A stretch of DNA of 64,000 nucleotides from Paractinoplanes tereljensis. GTDB taxonomy: Bacteria > Actinomycetota > Actinomycetes > Mycobacteriales > Micromonosporaceae. How positions within the stretch are numbered: position 1 is the first letter of the stretch; each line of letters starts with the position of its first letter. Where the stretch lies: positions 496,001 through 560,000 of the forward strand of contig NZ_BOMY01000002.1 in NCBI RefSeq assembly GCF_016862435.1, given 5' to 3'. A program made the translations under genes and the position numbers. The notes under the pieces were generated by a model that did no database searches, was not told the origin of the DNA, and saw only the letters and a program-made list of their open reading frames with translations. Below, piece after piece: positions 52,066 through 61,189 of the stretch.

Positions 52066-53133
52066 TCAGGACTGCCGCGGCTTGGGCACGGCCACCCGGT
52101 TGGCGGGGTCCTCCGGCGGCGCGACCGCGTCCGGGACCTTGGCCCGGAAGATCCGGTCCGCCGGCAGCCGATAGGTCGCGGCCTGCACGAGTTCGTCCGG
52201 CACACCGTGCCGGCCGGTGGACTCCGACGAGGTCTCGGCCGACGCGACCTCGGCACCGGACGCGCTGTGCAGACCGGGGACGCCGACCACGACGTCCGGC
52301 ATTCCGCTCCCGGGCCCGGGCATACCCAGGAACGGCAGCGGGGCGTCCGACGAGGACGCACCGGGTTCGGTCGCACGCCGGGACCGGCCTGCCCGGCGGT
52401 CGTGCACACCGCTGTCGGCGGGCGACACGGAGTCCGCCGGGACCGGCGTACCGCTTGCGGGGGTCTCCGCGGAATGTCGAGAACCCGGCCCTTCCGCCGG
52501 GACCGGCGCCGACCGGGGCATCCGGCTCGGACCGAACGGGGCCGGGATGCGGCGGTGGGCGTCGTCGTTCGGTGGCAGCTCGGCGTCGAGCGGCGCCCGC
52601 GGATCGGGGAACGGCCGGTAGACCACCCCGCCGATGGCGGCGGGCTCGGCAATCACCCGGGGCGACGGGGCCGGCGGAACCGGGAAGCCGAGCGACGACG
52701 CCGCGTCCGTCTCCGAAGCCATCGGCGGCCGGGACGCCGGAATTGACGGCGCCGGCATCGGATGGACCGAACTGGAATCAGCGGCCACCAGCTCGACCTC
52801 CGGCACGTCCGGCGGCCCGGTATCGGCCGGCCCCGGACCGGACAGCGCAGTCGGGGCGGGTCCGCTGGGCGCTGCCGGCAGCCCGGTGGCAGCGGACCCG
52901 TCCACCACCGCCGCTACCCGCGCCGACGCCCGGGTCGCGCGGCGGGGTGCGATCATCCGGGCGGCCATGCTGAACACGCTTCGGGTCGCGGTCTCGTACC
53001 CGTCGCGGTAGGCCTCCTCGCGGTCGTCCTCCGTCTGGTGCCGCTGGTGCAACCGGCCGGCGGCGTAGCCGCAGCAGGCCACGAAGACGGCCAGCAGGAT
53101 CAGAAGCAGGGATGAGTTGCCGGGGGCGGTCAT
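52066..53133 (-). CDS. Single-pass membrane protein with long disordered tail, unknown function
   Basis: Encodes 355 residues. One helix at about 8-27 (LLLILLAVFVACCGYAAG) is followed by a short charged coil (HQRHQTEDDREEAYRDGYE) and then about 280 residues rich in Pro, Ala, Ser and Gly with no predicted fold. A slightly more ordered C-terminus (VPDELVQAATYRLPADRIFRAK) may be a short interaction motif. No recognised family. It lies between YjbR and the LuxR ATPase on the same strand. Confidence 0.6.
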   Translation of the reverse strand: MTAPGNSSLLLILLAVFVACCGYAAGRLHQRHQTEDDREEAYRDGYETATRSVFSMAARMIAPRRATRASARVAAVVDGSAATGLPAAPSGPAPTALSGPGPADTGPPDVPEVELVAADSSSVHPMPAPSIPASRPPMASETDAASSLGFPVPPAPSPRVIAEPAAIGGVVYRPFPDPRAPLDAELPPNDDAHRRIPAPFGPSRMPRSAPVPAEGPGSRHSAETPASGTPVPADSVSPADSGVHDRRAGRSRRATEPGASSSDAPLPFLGMPGPGSGMPDVVVGVPGLHSASGAEVASAETSSESTGRHGVPDELVQAATYRLPADRIFRAKVPDAVAPPEDPANRVAVPKPRQS

Positions 53134-53241
53134 GGTAACGATTGTCGCCAGGTTGATCGATCACCAGCTATGGCCCGTTTGACGTACCCCGTTGGAAGTA
53201 AGCCTTGGGATCAGGCGAGGTGGTTACCCAAGAGTGGCGGT

Positions 53242-56022
53242 TCACCCGAGTGTGGCCACCCAGGCGGCTATTTGTGCGCGCCGGGACACGCCGAGCTTGG
53301 TGCGGATGTGTTCCACGTGGGCGGCCGCCGTCTTGGGCGCGATCACCAGTTTCTCGGCGATCTCCCGGTTGGTCATCCCGGCCGCCACCAGCCGGGCGAC
53401 CTCGAGCTCCCGGGCCGAGAGCGACGGCACGGCCGACCGGCTGGGGGCCGGTGCCGACAGGTAGCCGGGGATCGGTGCGCCTACCCGCCCGTACGCGTCT
53501 CGGGCTGTTGCCATGAATTCGGCCGCGTCGCCGGCCCGGCGGCTGCGCGCAGCGCACCGCGCCTGATCCACCAGCGCGGCCGCGCCCTCCCAGAAGCGAG
53601 ATCGGCCGGCCCAGAACTCGGCCGCCTCGGCCAGTTCGGCCCGGGCCTTGCCGGTCTGGCCCTCATACAGGTGGATGAGGCCGCGGGCGTGCGGGATCGC
53701 GCCCCGAGTGCCGGGAATGTCTCGTTCGTTGAGCAGTTCGGCGGCCCGGCCGAACCATTCCCGGGCGGCGGTCGGGCCGGAAAGTGCCAGGTGGGCCCGC
53801 ACGCCGGTGACGACGTACGGGAACAGGTAGGCGGCGTCGCGGACCCGGGCCGACGCCTCGAACCCCTCCTCGCAGCGCTGCACCGCGGTGCCGAAGTCGC
53901 CGCCGAGCAGCGCCACCTCGGCCAGGCCCCACCAGGCCGGCGACACCCGCTGCAGTTCCCGCATGCCGGATCCGAGCGAGGCCGCCTCGCCGAGGTGGTC
54001 GACCGCGGTGGCCGGGGCGCCGCGGCCCATCGCGACGTAGCCGAGCACGTGCAGCGCGGTGATCCGGGTGGTGATCCCGCCGCCGTCGGCGAGGGCCTGC
54101 CGGGCGGCCGATTCCGCGCCGACCCAGTCGCCGGTGGCCCACATGACGTGTCCGAGGTGGGCGGTCAGATAGTTCCGGTCGTTGATCTGCTCGACCCGTT
54201 CGGCGTACGCGATTCCCTCCGGCAGCCATTTCCGCGCCGTCTCGTATTCGACGAGCACCGACATGCTGGATCCGAGCATCCGGTAACCGCGGGCGGTCTG
54301 GCCCTCGAATCGCCATCCCTGTGCTCGTGCGATGGACCCTTCCAGGAGTTCGCGGCCCTCGGAAAGCCGCCCGGCGAACAGGAACACCGCCCCCAGCGTC
54401 GCGTCGAGATTGCAGCGCATCGCCCGATCGCAGTCCTCGACCGCGATGGACCGAGCGAATTCCCCGTCCTCGATGGCTTCGCCCAGCCGCCGGTCCAGCA
54501 TGTAGGCGGCGGCCAGCGCGGCGTGAATGTTGGCCCGGGCTTCCTGGGCGAGGGAATCGGTGCGGAAAGCGATAAGTGGCAGGGCCCCGCGCAGCGCGGC
54601 GGCCCGTTCGTCGAGGTCCGCGCCGAGTTGATGCCGGACCGCCACCCAGTCGGGTACGAGCATCGCGGCGGCCAGCCGATCGTCGAGTTTCAGCCGCAGC
54701 CGATAGGCCTCCTCGAAGCAGGCGGCGGCCGCCACGTTGTCATCCACTGCCGCCAATTCCCCGGCCAGGGCGGTCAGCAGCGCGGCGCGCGATTCCACCG
54801 GCAGCGCGACCGGAGCCGTGCGCTGCGCCCGCCGATAAAGTTCGACCGCTTCCCGATGGGCCGACATCTCCACGGCGGCCGAGGCGGCCGAGCTCGCGAA
54901 TTCGAAAGCCGGTCCAGCGAGGGCGGCCCGTTCGTACTGATCGCTCACGAACGCGGCCGGGAATCCCGCTTCCACCGCGGCCGCCGCGGCCCGCGCGTGC
55001 AGTTCCCGCCGGCGGTGCGGGGACAGATCGGCGTAGAGCGCGTCGCGGATCAGCGCGTGCCGGAAATCGAATGTCGACCGGTCCGGATGGGCCTGCACGA
55101 AGAACCGCTCGCTGAGTTCCCGCAAACCGTCGTCGACGACGGCCGGACCGTCGCCGGTAAGGGCGGTCAGCAGATCGAGGTCGAACGAGCGGCCCAGCAC
55201 CGAGGCGACCTCGGCCAGCCGCCGGGATGGTTCAGACAACGCGAACGCCCGGGCCAGAACGGCGTCGGCGAGGGTGTCCGGCAGGCTTTCCCGGGACGCC
55301 AGGAATTCCTCGACGTGCAGCGGAATGCCATCGCTGCGGACAAATACGTCGCCGGTCACCGAGCCGGGCAGCGACCCGCCCGCGATGGCGGCCGTCATGG
55401 CGGCGGTGTCGGCCAGACTCAGCCGGGTCAGCCGCACCTCCTCCGCGTGTCGCTGGGTCAGCAGCCGGGTGCGCCAGGCCCGCATCGGAACCCGCGGATA
55501 GAGCTCGTCGCTGCGATAGGTTCCGACCAGCAACAGCGGGAGTTCGGTGGCCCGGCGTCCCAATCGGGCCAGCACGTCCAGGGTCAGATCGTCGGCCCAG
55601 TGCAGATCCTCGACGGTGACCAGCAGCGGACCGGAAACCGCGGCCGCGATCAATGCGGTCAGGTCGGCCACCAGTAGTCGCCGCTGCCGATCGGCATCGC
55701 CGTCGACGAATTCGCGCAGCCGCCGGGAAACGCCCGCTCCGGCCGTCGCGGTGGCCGGATTTCGCCGCATCTCCGCGCCCAGATCGGCCAGCACCGCCCC
55801 GGCCACCTCGGCATCGCCCGGCGACGCTCCGGCGCCCACCACGGTGAAACCGCCGGCCCGCCGGACGATCTCGGAAAGCAGCCGGGTCTTTCCGATGCCG
55901 GCTTCCCCGGCCAGAAACAGAAGTTCTCCGCTCCCCTGCTCGGCCGCGGCCAGCCGTCGCGAGGCGAGCGCCACCAGATCATCCCGCCCGACGAGAATCG
56001 GACTGCTGAGCGCGCTGTCCAC
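53242..56022 (-). CDS. Large ATP-binding LuxR-family regulator (LAL/MalT-like)
   Basis: Encodes 926 residues from GTG 56022. The N-terminal STAND-type ATPase has Walker A GEAGIGKTRLL (about residues 39-49), Walker B LLVTVEDLHWADD and a GTYRSDELYPRVP sensor region. A long stretch of tetratricopeptide-like helices (about 350-830) precedes a C-terminal LuxR HTH (LSARELEVARLVAAGMTNREIAEKLVIAPKTAAAHVEHI). Such LAL proteins are ATP-dependent activators, often for secondary metabolism or maltose-type regulons. The target is not evident; no biosynthetic cluster is adjacent. Confidence 0.92.
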   Translation of the reverse strand: MDSALSSPILVGRDDLVALASRRLAAAEQGSGELLFLAGEAGIGKTRLLSEIVRRAGGFTVVGAGASPGDAEVAGAVLADLGAEMRRNPATATAGAGVSRRLREFVDGDADRQRRLLVADLTALIAAAVSGPLLVTVEDLHWADDLTLDVLARLGRRATELPLLLVGTYRSDELYPRVPMRAWRTRLLTQRHAEEVRLTRLSLADTAAMTAAIAGGSLPGSVTGDVFVRSDGIPLHVEEFLASRESLPDTLADAVLARAFALSEPSRRLAEVASVLGRSFDLDLLTALTGDGPAVVDDGLRELSERFFVQAHPDRSTFDFRHALIRDALYADLSPHRRRELHARAAAAAVEAGFPAAFVSDQYERAALAGPAFEFASSAASAAVEMSAHREAVELYRRAQRTAPVALPVESRAALLTALAGELAAVDDNVAAAACFEEAYRLRLKLDDRLAAAMLVPDWVAVRHQLGADLDERAAALRGALPLIAFRTDSLAQEARANIHAALAAAYMLDRRLGEAIEDGEFARSIAVEDCDRAMRCNLDATLGAVFLFAGRLSEGRELLEGSIARAQGWRFEGQTARGYRMLGSSMSVLVEYETARKWLPEGIAYAERVEQINDRNYLTAHLGHVMWATGDWVGAESAARQALADGGGITTRITALHVLGYVAMGRGAPATAVDHLGEAASLGSGMRELQRVSPAWWGLAEVALLGGDFGTAVQRCEEGFEASARVRDAAYLFPYVVTGVRAHLALSGPTAAREWFGRAAELLNERDIPGTRGAIPHARGLIHLYEGQTGKARAELAEAAEFWAGRSRFWEGAAALVDQARCAARSRRAGDAAEFMATARDAYGRVGAPIPGYLSAPAPSRSAVPSLSARELEVARLVAAGMTNREIAEKLVIAPKTAAAHVEHIRTKLGVSRRAQIAAWVATLG

Positions 56023-56141
56023 GTCCGCGACTTTAGGTCACCGAGGCTGCTCTCCCTAGGTGCAATGACCGATGTCCGACTGCCCCCGGCCCGGCAGTCT
56101 TCCCATGTCAGCAACACCGCAACCGCAGGGAGCAACACGCG

Positions 56142-56390
56142 ATGGCCAAGTTCATGGACGTACACAGCGGATTCGTCGGCGTCACCCCGGAACAGCTCGC
56201 CGACGCCCACGACGCCGACCTCAAAATCGAGGCGGAAGAGGGTGTGCATTTCGAGCGCGCCTGGCTCGACCCGGAATCCGGCAAGGTCTTCTGCCTCAGC
56301 ACCGGCCCGAGCAAGGAGGCCGTCCTGCGCATCCACGAACGCGCCGGCCACCCGACGGCCGAAATCTACGAATTGACCACCGAGGTCTAA
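56142..56390 (+). CDS. SCO4226-like (DUF4242) nickel-binding protein
   Basis: Encodes 82 residues, with GGGAG upstream of ATG 56142. The ferredoxin-like fold signature matches the SCO4226 family: KFMDVHSGFVGVTPEQLADAHDADLKIEAEEGVHFERAWLD, then GKVFCLSTGPSKEAVLRIHERAGHPTAEIYEL. Streptomyces SCO4226 binds nickel through His residues. Metal binding is an inference here. It stands alone, divergent from the LuxR ATPase gene. Confidence 0.82.
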   Translation: MAKFMDVHSGFVGVTPEQLADAHDADLKIEAEEGVHFERAWLDPESGKVFCLSTGPSKEAVLRIHERAGHPTAEIYELTTEV

Positions 56391-56516
56391 ATCAAATTCA
56401 AGAGCAGGATGTCGTGCCTGGGTGGGTGGTGCAGACCGTCGCTCACGCCGAGGCCGGGCCGGGGCCCAGCTTCGCCGGCCCTGGCCCTTCATTCTGCGTG
56501 AGTGGCGAAACCAAAA

Positions 56517-56565
56517 GGCCGTATCCCGCCGCCGGGGGCACGGGTACCGGTGGCGGGATACGGCC
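56517..56565 (-). terminator. Terminator of the intradiol dioxygenase-like gene
   Basis: Perfect 14-nt arms (56517-56530 and 56552-56565) with a GC-rich 21-nt loop. On the minus strand the stem is followed by TTTTGGTTT, the expected T-run. The rest of 56391-56628 shows nothing recognisable. Confidence 0.85.
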
Positions 56566-56628
56566 GCGGGCCCACCCGAGTGCGGGATGTGTGTCAGGCC
56601 GGCTCGGGCGGACGAATGGGGGGAACCG

Positions 56629-57624
56629 TCACCAGGAGAAGGGATTCCACCACTTCTTGTGTTTCTTCTTTTTCTGGGATGACGGCCGCGCGGTGGTCGA
56701 GGGGGACACCGTGGCCGACGTGGTGGCGGACGCCGTGGCGGTGGCGGTCGCCGTGGGGGACGCGGTCGGCGCACCGGAGGGGGGCGAGCCGGACGGTGGG
56801 GTGCCGCCGCCGCTCTCCTCCGTGCCGGACGGGTCGACCGCGACGGTGAGCGTGGCCGTGAAGCCGTCGGTCACGGTCCCGGTGACGGTGGCCAGCTCGC
56901 GGGCCGCCGAGTCGTCGCCGAAGACGTTGTCGCCGGCCAGGGTGACCTGGCTGAGGTTGGTGACGCTCTGGCTGTAGCCGTCGGTCGCGTAGACCAGGTC
57001 GGCGACGTCCTCCGGGATGGCGATCTGTGAGGTCTTCACGATCGGCCCGTCGCCGCTGGTGGCGTTGGCCAGCGACCCGTACACCTCGAAGTGGATGTGT
57101 GGCCAGCGACCCGAGTAGCAGGCCGGGAAGATACTGGTGAAGGTGACCGTGCCGGTGGAGTCGGTCACCTGGATGCCACGCAGGTAGTTCTGATCGGTGA
57201 TCCCGGTCGAGTACAGCGAGTAGTTGCCGTCCCGGTCACAGTGCCACGCGTAGATGGCCGCGCCGACGATCGGCGCGCCGTCCAGGTCCAGCACGGTCAG
57301 CGAGAAGTCGAGCGGGATGCCCTCAGCCGTGCCGGTCGCGGTGTCGAACGAGGAGCGGATGTCCTTTCGCACGATGCCGTCGAGGGTCCGCACGTCCGGC
57401 CCGTTGGAGCCGTCCGCGGGGTAGGGGCCGGCGGTCTCCGACTCCACCTCCTCGAGGGTGTCGGCCAGGGCCGGAGCACCGGAGAGAACGGTGACCGCCA
57501 CCGCTCCGGCGCCGCCGAGGACGGCCAGCATCCGGCGGCGGCTCATGGTGTTCAGGTCGAATCGAAGTCCTTTGTCGTGCACCTCTCGCACATACGCGGC
57601 GTTGTCGAGGTCGGGGTCCGGCAT
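56629..57624 (-). CDS. Tat-exported intradiol ring-cleavage dioxygenase-like protein
   Basis: Encodes 331 residues. After 26 residues comes a twin-arginine signal (SRRRMLAVLGG...APALA), expected for folded metalloproteins. The dioxygenase core has WHCDRDGNYSLYS with Tyr ligands and CYSGRWPHIHFEVY with Tyr and two His: the 2-Tyr-2-His non-haem Fe(III) site of catechol dioxygenases. The C-terminal 60 residues are a Ser/Thr/Ala/Pro stalk ending in a basic KKKKHKKWW tail that may bind the cell surface. Substrate probably an extracellular catechol. GGAGG precedes the start. Confidence 0.88.
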   Translation of the reverse strand: MPDPDLDNAAYVREVHDKGLRFDLNTMSRRRMLAVLGGAGAVAVTVLSGAPALADTLEEVESETAGPYPADGSNGPDVRTLDGIVRKDIRSSFDTATGTAEGIPLDFSLTVLDLDGAPIVGAAIYAWHCDRDGNYSLYSTGITDQNYLRGIQVTDSTGTVTFTSIFPACYSGRWPHIHFEVYGSLANATSGDGPIVKTSQIAIPEDVADLVYATDGYSQSVTNLSQVTLAGDNVFGDDSAARELATVTGTVTDGFTATLTVAVDPSGTEESGGGTPPSGSPPSGAPTASPTATATATASATTSATVSPSTTARPSSQKKKKHKKWWNPFSW

Positions 57625-57824
57625 GCCAGCTCGCCTCCAAGGTTGGGTAGGAAGCAGCGAACCAACGGGCGCTGAGCCGGGACTGTCGTGACGCTGTGTG
57701 CCGGATAAGGATGAAGGATCATCGATGTCGCACCCCGTGAAATCGCGTGGCCACTCGACGTGAGGTCCCGGGTGGCATCGATGTCATACTTGCTCCGTTC
57801 CCGCCGCCGAGCCCTCGGAGCGAC

Positions 57825-58835
57825 ATGCCCTCCGAATCGACCGTCCGCCGGCCGACGCTTACCGAGGTGGCCGCGCTTGCGGGGGTCAGCCTCAAGACCG
57901 CGTCCCGTGCGCTCAACCGTGAGCCCAACGTCGCCCCGTCCACCGGCCGCCGGGTGCAGGACGCGGCCGACTCGCTCGGTTACCGCCTCAACGGCATCGC
58001 CCGCGAACTGCGCCGCGGCGCCACCAGTGCGCTGGTCGGTCTGGTCAGCGGCGACCTGGCCAACCCCTTCTACTCGGCGGTGGCCAGCGGCATCGAGCGC
58101 GAGCTGCGCCAGCACGGCCTGCTGCTGATCACCGCGAACAACGACGAGGACGCCGAGCTGGAGCGCAGCCTGGTGGACGCGTTCCTGGAGCGGCGGGTGC
58201 GGGCGCTGCTGGTGATCCCGAGCGGCGACGACCACGAGTACCTGGCGATCGAGGGCAACCGCGGCGTCCCGTTCGTCTTCCTGGACCGGCCCCCGGACGG
58301 GCTGGCCGCCGACGCGGTGCTTATCGACAACGCGGGCGGCGCGCGGTCGGCCGGCGAACACCTGCTGGCGGGTGGGCACCGGCGGATCGCGATGGTCGCC
58401 GACCTGGCCCGGATGGCTCCACAACGGAGCCGCATCGACGGGTTCGTGAGCGCGATGACATCGTTCGGTAACACGCTCTGGGAGCCGTACCTGCGCACCG
58501 AGGTGCACGACGTGCGGCACGCGGAGCGTACGGTCCGGGATCTTCTGTTGTTGGAGACTCCGCCGACCGCGATCTTCACGACGAACAACCGGCTGACCAC
58601 CGGCGCTCTGCGGGCGCTTCGGGACGTCGTACGGCCGCCGGCTTTGGTGGGTTTTGATGATTTTGATTTGGCCGATGTTCTCGGCACGACCGTCGTCGCG
58701 CACGACATGGGCGCGATCGGCCGGGAGGCGGCGCGGCTCGCCTACGAGCGGATCAGCGGCCATACTGGCCCGGCCCGAACCATCGTCATATCTACATCCC
58801 TGATCGCCCGCGGTAGCGGCGAGCGAACCGGCTGA
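57825..58835 (+). CDS. LacI-family repressor of the sugar importer
   Basis: ATG 57825 (GGAG upstream) gives 336 residues. The HTH (PTLTEVAALAGVSLKTASRALNREPNVAPSTGRRVQDAADSLGYRLNGIARELR) includes the hinge helix that inserts in the operator. The C-terminal sugar-binding domain follows (ALVGLVSGDLANPFYSAVASGIERE...). A palindromic site lies just upstream of the next gene, a sugar-binding lipoprotein, so it most likely represses the importer until a sugar binds. Confidence 0.92.
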   Translation: MPSESTVRRPTLTEVAALAGVSLKTASRALNREPNVAPSTGRRVQDAADSLGYRLNGIARELRRGATSALVGLVSGDLANPFYSAVASGIERELRQHGLLLITANNDEDAELERSLVDAFLERRVRALLVIPSGDDHEYLAIEGNRGVPFVFLDRPPDGLAADAVLIDNAGGARSAGEHLLAGGHRRIAMVADLARMAPQRSRIDGFVSAMTSFGNTLWEPYLRTEVHDVRHAERTVRDLLLLETPPTAIFTTNNRLTTGALRALRDVVRPPALVGFDDFDLADVLGTTVVAHDMGAIGREAARLAYERISGHTGPARTIVISTSLIARGSGERTG

Positions 58836-58920
58836 CGATCCACAAAGGTCCGCACGTAACGACACGGAAACTTTCGTTGACACGTGTGCGGTTCAGGCGG
58901 CACGGTACTCCCCGACGTAC

Positions 58921-58936
58921 TTGACAACGATGTCAA
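58921..58936. promoter_or_regulatory. LacI-type operator upstream of the sugar importer
   Basis: Perfect palindrome TTGACA-ACGA-TGTCAA, 21 bp before the importer's first start codon. Related half-sites occur at 58878-58886 (TTGACACGT) and near 57780 (GATGTCA) before the lacI gene, so autoregulation is possible. Confidence 0.7.
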
Positions 58937-58956
58937 TATCTCGATGGGAGATAAAG

Positions 58957-60228
58957 ATGCGCTTCACTCGACGGGCCGCAGTCGCCGTCATCGGTGTCGC
59001 TGCGCTGCTGACCGCCTCGGCCTGCGGGTCGAGCGACGACGGCGGCGACGGGGGCTCCGGCTCCAAGAAGGTGGAAGTCTTCACGTGGTGGGCCGACGGC
59101 GGTGAGAAGGCCGGACTCGACGGACTCGTCGCCCAGTTCGGCACCTCCTGCGCCGGTCAGGAATTCGTGAACGGCGCGGTCGCCGGTGGCGCCGGCGCCA
59201 ACGCCAAGCAGGTGCTCGCCTCCCGCCTGCAGCAGAACGACCCGCCGGACACGTTCCAGGCGCACGCCGGGGCCGAGCTGCAGGACTACATCCTGGCCGG
59301 TCAGGTGCAGGACATCAGCGCCGACTACGACACCTGGGGCCTCAAGACCGCGTTCCCGGCGGGCCTGATCCAGAACCTCACGGTGGACGGCAAGATCTAC
59401 TCGGTGCCGGCCAACATCCACCGCGCCAACGTGGTGTGGAGCAACAAGAAGGTCGTCGCCGACGCCGGCATCACCAGCGACCCGACCGACCTGGCCGGCT
59501 TCATCGCCGACCTGGACAAGGTCAAGGCCAAGGGCATCGCCGCGCCGCTGGCCATCGGCAAGGACTGGACCCAGCTCATGCTGTTCGAGTCGGTGCTGAT
59601 CACCGACCTGGGCGCGGAGAAGTTCACCGGTCTGTGGAAGGGCACGACCCCGTGGGACGGCGCCGACGTCACCAAGGCGATCAACGACTTCAAGACGCTG
59701 CTGACCTACACCAACAAGGACCGCGACGCTCTGGACTGGACCGACGCGGAGAAGCTGGTCATGGACGGCAAGGCCGCGTACCAGCTGATGGGTGACTGGG
59801 AGGCGGCCGACCTGGACGCCAAGAAGTTCGCCGACTACGCCTGGTTCACCTTCCCCGGCAACGGCACCACGTTCCAGTGGCTGGCCGACTCGTTCGTGCT
59901 GCCCAAGGGCGCCAAGAACGTCGAGGGCACCAAGTGCTGGCTGAAGACCGTCGGCTCGGCCGACGGCCAGAAGGCCTTCAACACCAAGAAGGGCTCAATT
60001 CCGGCGCGTACGGACGCCAGCCCCGCCGACTACCCGAAGTACCAGCAGGCCGCCATGGCCGACTGGAAGTCCGCGACCCAGGTTCCGTCGTGTGCGCACG
60101 GCTCGGCCTGCTCGCAGGGCTGGCAGGGGGCGGCCAACTCGGCCCTCGGCGCGTTCTCCACCAATCAGGACGTGGCCGGCCTGCAGAAGGCTCTCGCCGC
60201 GGCCGCCGCGCAGTTCGTCAAGAAGTAG
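58957..60228 (+). CDS. Sugar ABC transporter substrate-binding lipoprotein
   Basis: ATG 58957 with GGGAGATAAAG upstream gives 423 residues. The lipobox gives lipidated Cys23 (TASACG). The family 1 binding protein has VEVFTWWADGGEKAGLDGL, a strongly exposed Trp (WKGTTPWDG) and LVMDGKAAYQLMGDWEAAD near the C-terminal half, typical of CUT1 sugar transporters. An intact secretion signal puts it on the outer face. The sugar is unknown. A stem-loop at 60241-60268 separates it from the permeases. Confidence 0.93.
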   Translation: MRFTRRAAVAVIGVAALLTASACGSSDDGGDGGSGSKKVEVFTWWADGGEKAGLDGLVAQFGTSCAGQEFVNGAVAGGAGANAKQVLASRLQQNDPPDTFQAHAGAELQDYILAGQVQDISADYDTWGLKTAFPAGLIQNLTVDGKIYSVPANIHRANVVWSNKKVVADAGITSDPTDLAGFIADLDKVKAKGIAAPLAIGKDWTQLMLFESVLITDLGAEKFTGLWKGTTPWDGADVTKAINDFKTLLTYTNKDRDALDWTDAEKLVMDGKAAYQLMGDWEAADLDAKKFADYAWFTFPGNGTTFQWLADSFVLPKGAKNVEGTKCWLKTVGSADGQKAFNTKKGSIPARTDASPADYPKYQQAAMADWKSATQVPSCAHGSACSQGWQGAANSALGAFSTNQDVAGLQKALAAAAAQFVKK

Positions 60229-60240
60229 GTCTGTCTTCGT

Positions 60241-60268
60241 GGGCGGGACGGCGATTGCCGTCCCGCCC
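60241..60268 (+). terminator. Intercistronic hairpin after the sugar-binding gene
   Basis: Perfect 12-nt arms (GGGCGGGACGGC and its complement) around GATT, followed by GTTTTCCGTTTT. It lies 12 nt after the binding-protein stop and 27 nt before the permease start. Partial termination or mRNA stabilisation would yield more binding protein than permease, as in other sugar ABC operons. Confidence 0.75.
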
Positions 60269-60295
60269 GTTTTCCGTTTTCGGTAAGGAGCCCTG

Positions 60296-61189
60296 ATGCG
60301 CCGCCTTCGGCACTGGGGACCGGGTCTGTTACTGCTCTCCCCCTCGCTCATATTGCTCGCCGTCTTCGTTTACGGGCTGATCGCCTGGACCACGAAGGTC
60401 TCCCTCTCCGACGAGCACAATGCCCTGGGCTCGAAAGGCTTCGTCGGGCTCGAGAACTACAAGAACCTCTTCACCAACGACATCCAGGACCGGTTCACCC
60501 ACTCGCTGAAGAACCTGCTCATCTTCACCGTGGTGTTCCTGGTCGGCGCGATGTTCTTCGGCCTGCTGTGGGCGTTCCTGCTGGAACGCGGGATCAAGGG
60601 CGAAGGCTTTTTCCGTACGGTCTATCTGTTCCCGATGGCGGTCAGCTTCATCGCCTCCGGCGTCGTATGGCGCTGGCTGATGAACCCGCTCAAGGGCGAC
60701 GACGCGGGCGGGCTCAACGCCGTATTCGGCGGCCTGCATCTGGACTTTCTGCAGAGCACCTGGTGGACCAACCCCAATTGGGGCATGGCCTCGATGGCCA
60801 TGCCGGCCGTCTGGCAACTTTCCGGGTACGTGATGGCGCTGTTCCTCGCCGGGTTCCGGGGCATTCCGCAGGAGCTGCGTGAGGCCGCGGCCATGGACGG
60901 TGCAAGCACGTACCGGCTGTATCGGAATGTGATTTTCCCGCAGCTGACGCCGGTCGCGCTCAGCGCGCTGATCATCCTCGGCCATATGTCGATGAAGATG
61001 TTCGACCTGATCATGAGCATCTCCGGCCCGCAGTGGCTCACCGAGGTGCCCGCCGTCTACGTCTGGCAGACGCTGCTGACCAGCGATTACGCCAAGGCCG
61101 CGGCCATCTCGATCGTGCTGCTCCTGCTGGTCGCGGTCGTCATCGTCCCGTACCTGATCTACACGAACCGGGTGGAGAAGAGCCGATGA
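60296..61189 (+). CDS. Sugar ABC transporter permease, first subunit
   Basis: Encodes 297 residues with TAAGGAG before ATG 60296. Six helices and the MalF-type EAA loop (ELREAAAMDGASTYRLYRNVIFPQLTP) identify a CUT1 permease. The first extracytoplasmic loop is short. No ATPase gene is present in this operon; a shared MsiK-type ATPase encoded elsewhere, as in other actinobacteria, is the likely energiser (inference). It overlaps the second permease by 4 bp. Confidence 0.93.
   Translation: MRRLRHWGPGLLLLSPSLILLAVFVYGLIAWTTKVSLSDEHNALGSKGFVGLENYKNLFTNDIQDRFTHSLKNLLIFTVVFLVGAMFFGLLWAFLLERGIKGEGFFRTVYLFPMAVSFIASGVVWRWLMNPLKGDDAGGLNAVFGGLHLDFLQSTWWTNPNWGMASMAMPAVWQLSGYVMALFLAGFRGIPQELREAAAMDGASTYRLYRNVIFPQLTPVALSALIILGHMSMKMFDLIMSISGPQWLTEVPAVYVWQTLLTSDYAKAAAISIVLLLLVAVVIVPYLIYTNRVEKSR

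Noticed and set aside
56417-56430. GCCTGGGTGGGTGG resembles part of the 70-bp duplicated gene end
   Set aside because: Only 14 bases agree and the flanks do not, which can occur by chance in G+C-rich DNA.
58921-58943. TTGACA as a sigma-70 -35 box
   Set aside because: It is one arm of a perfect palindrome and no -10 element lies about 17 bp downstream; an operator explains it better.
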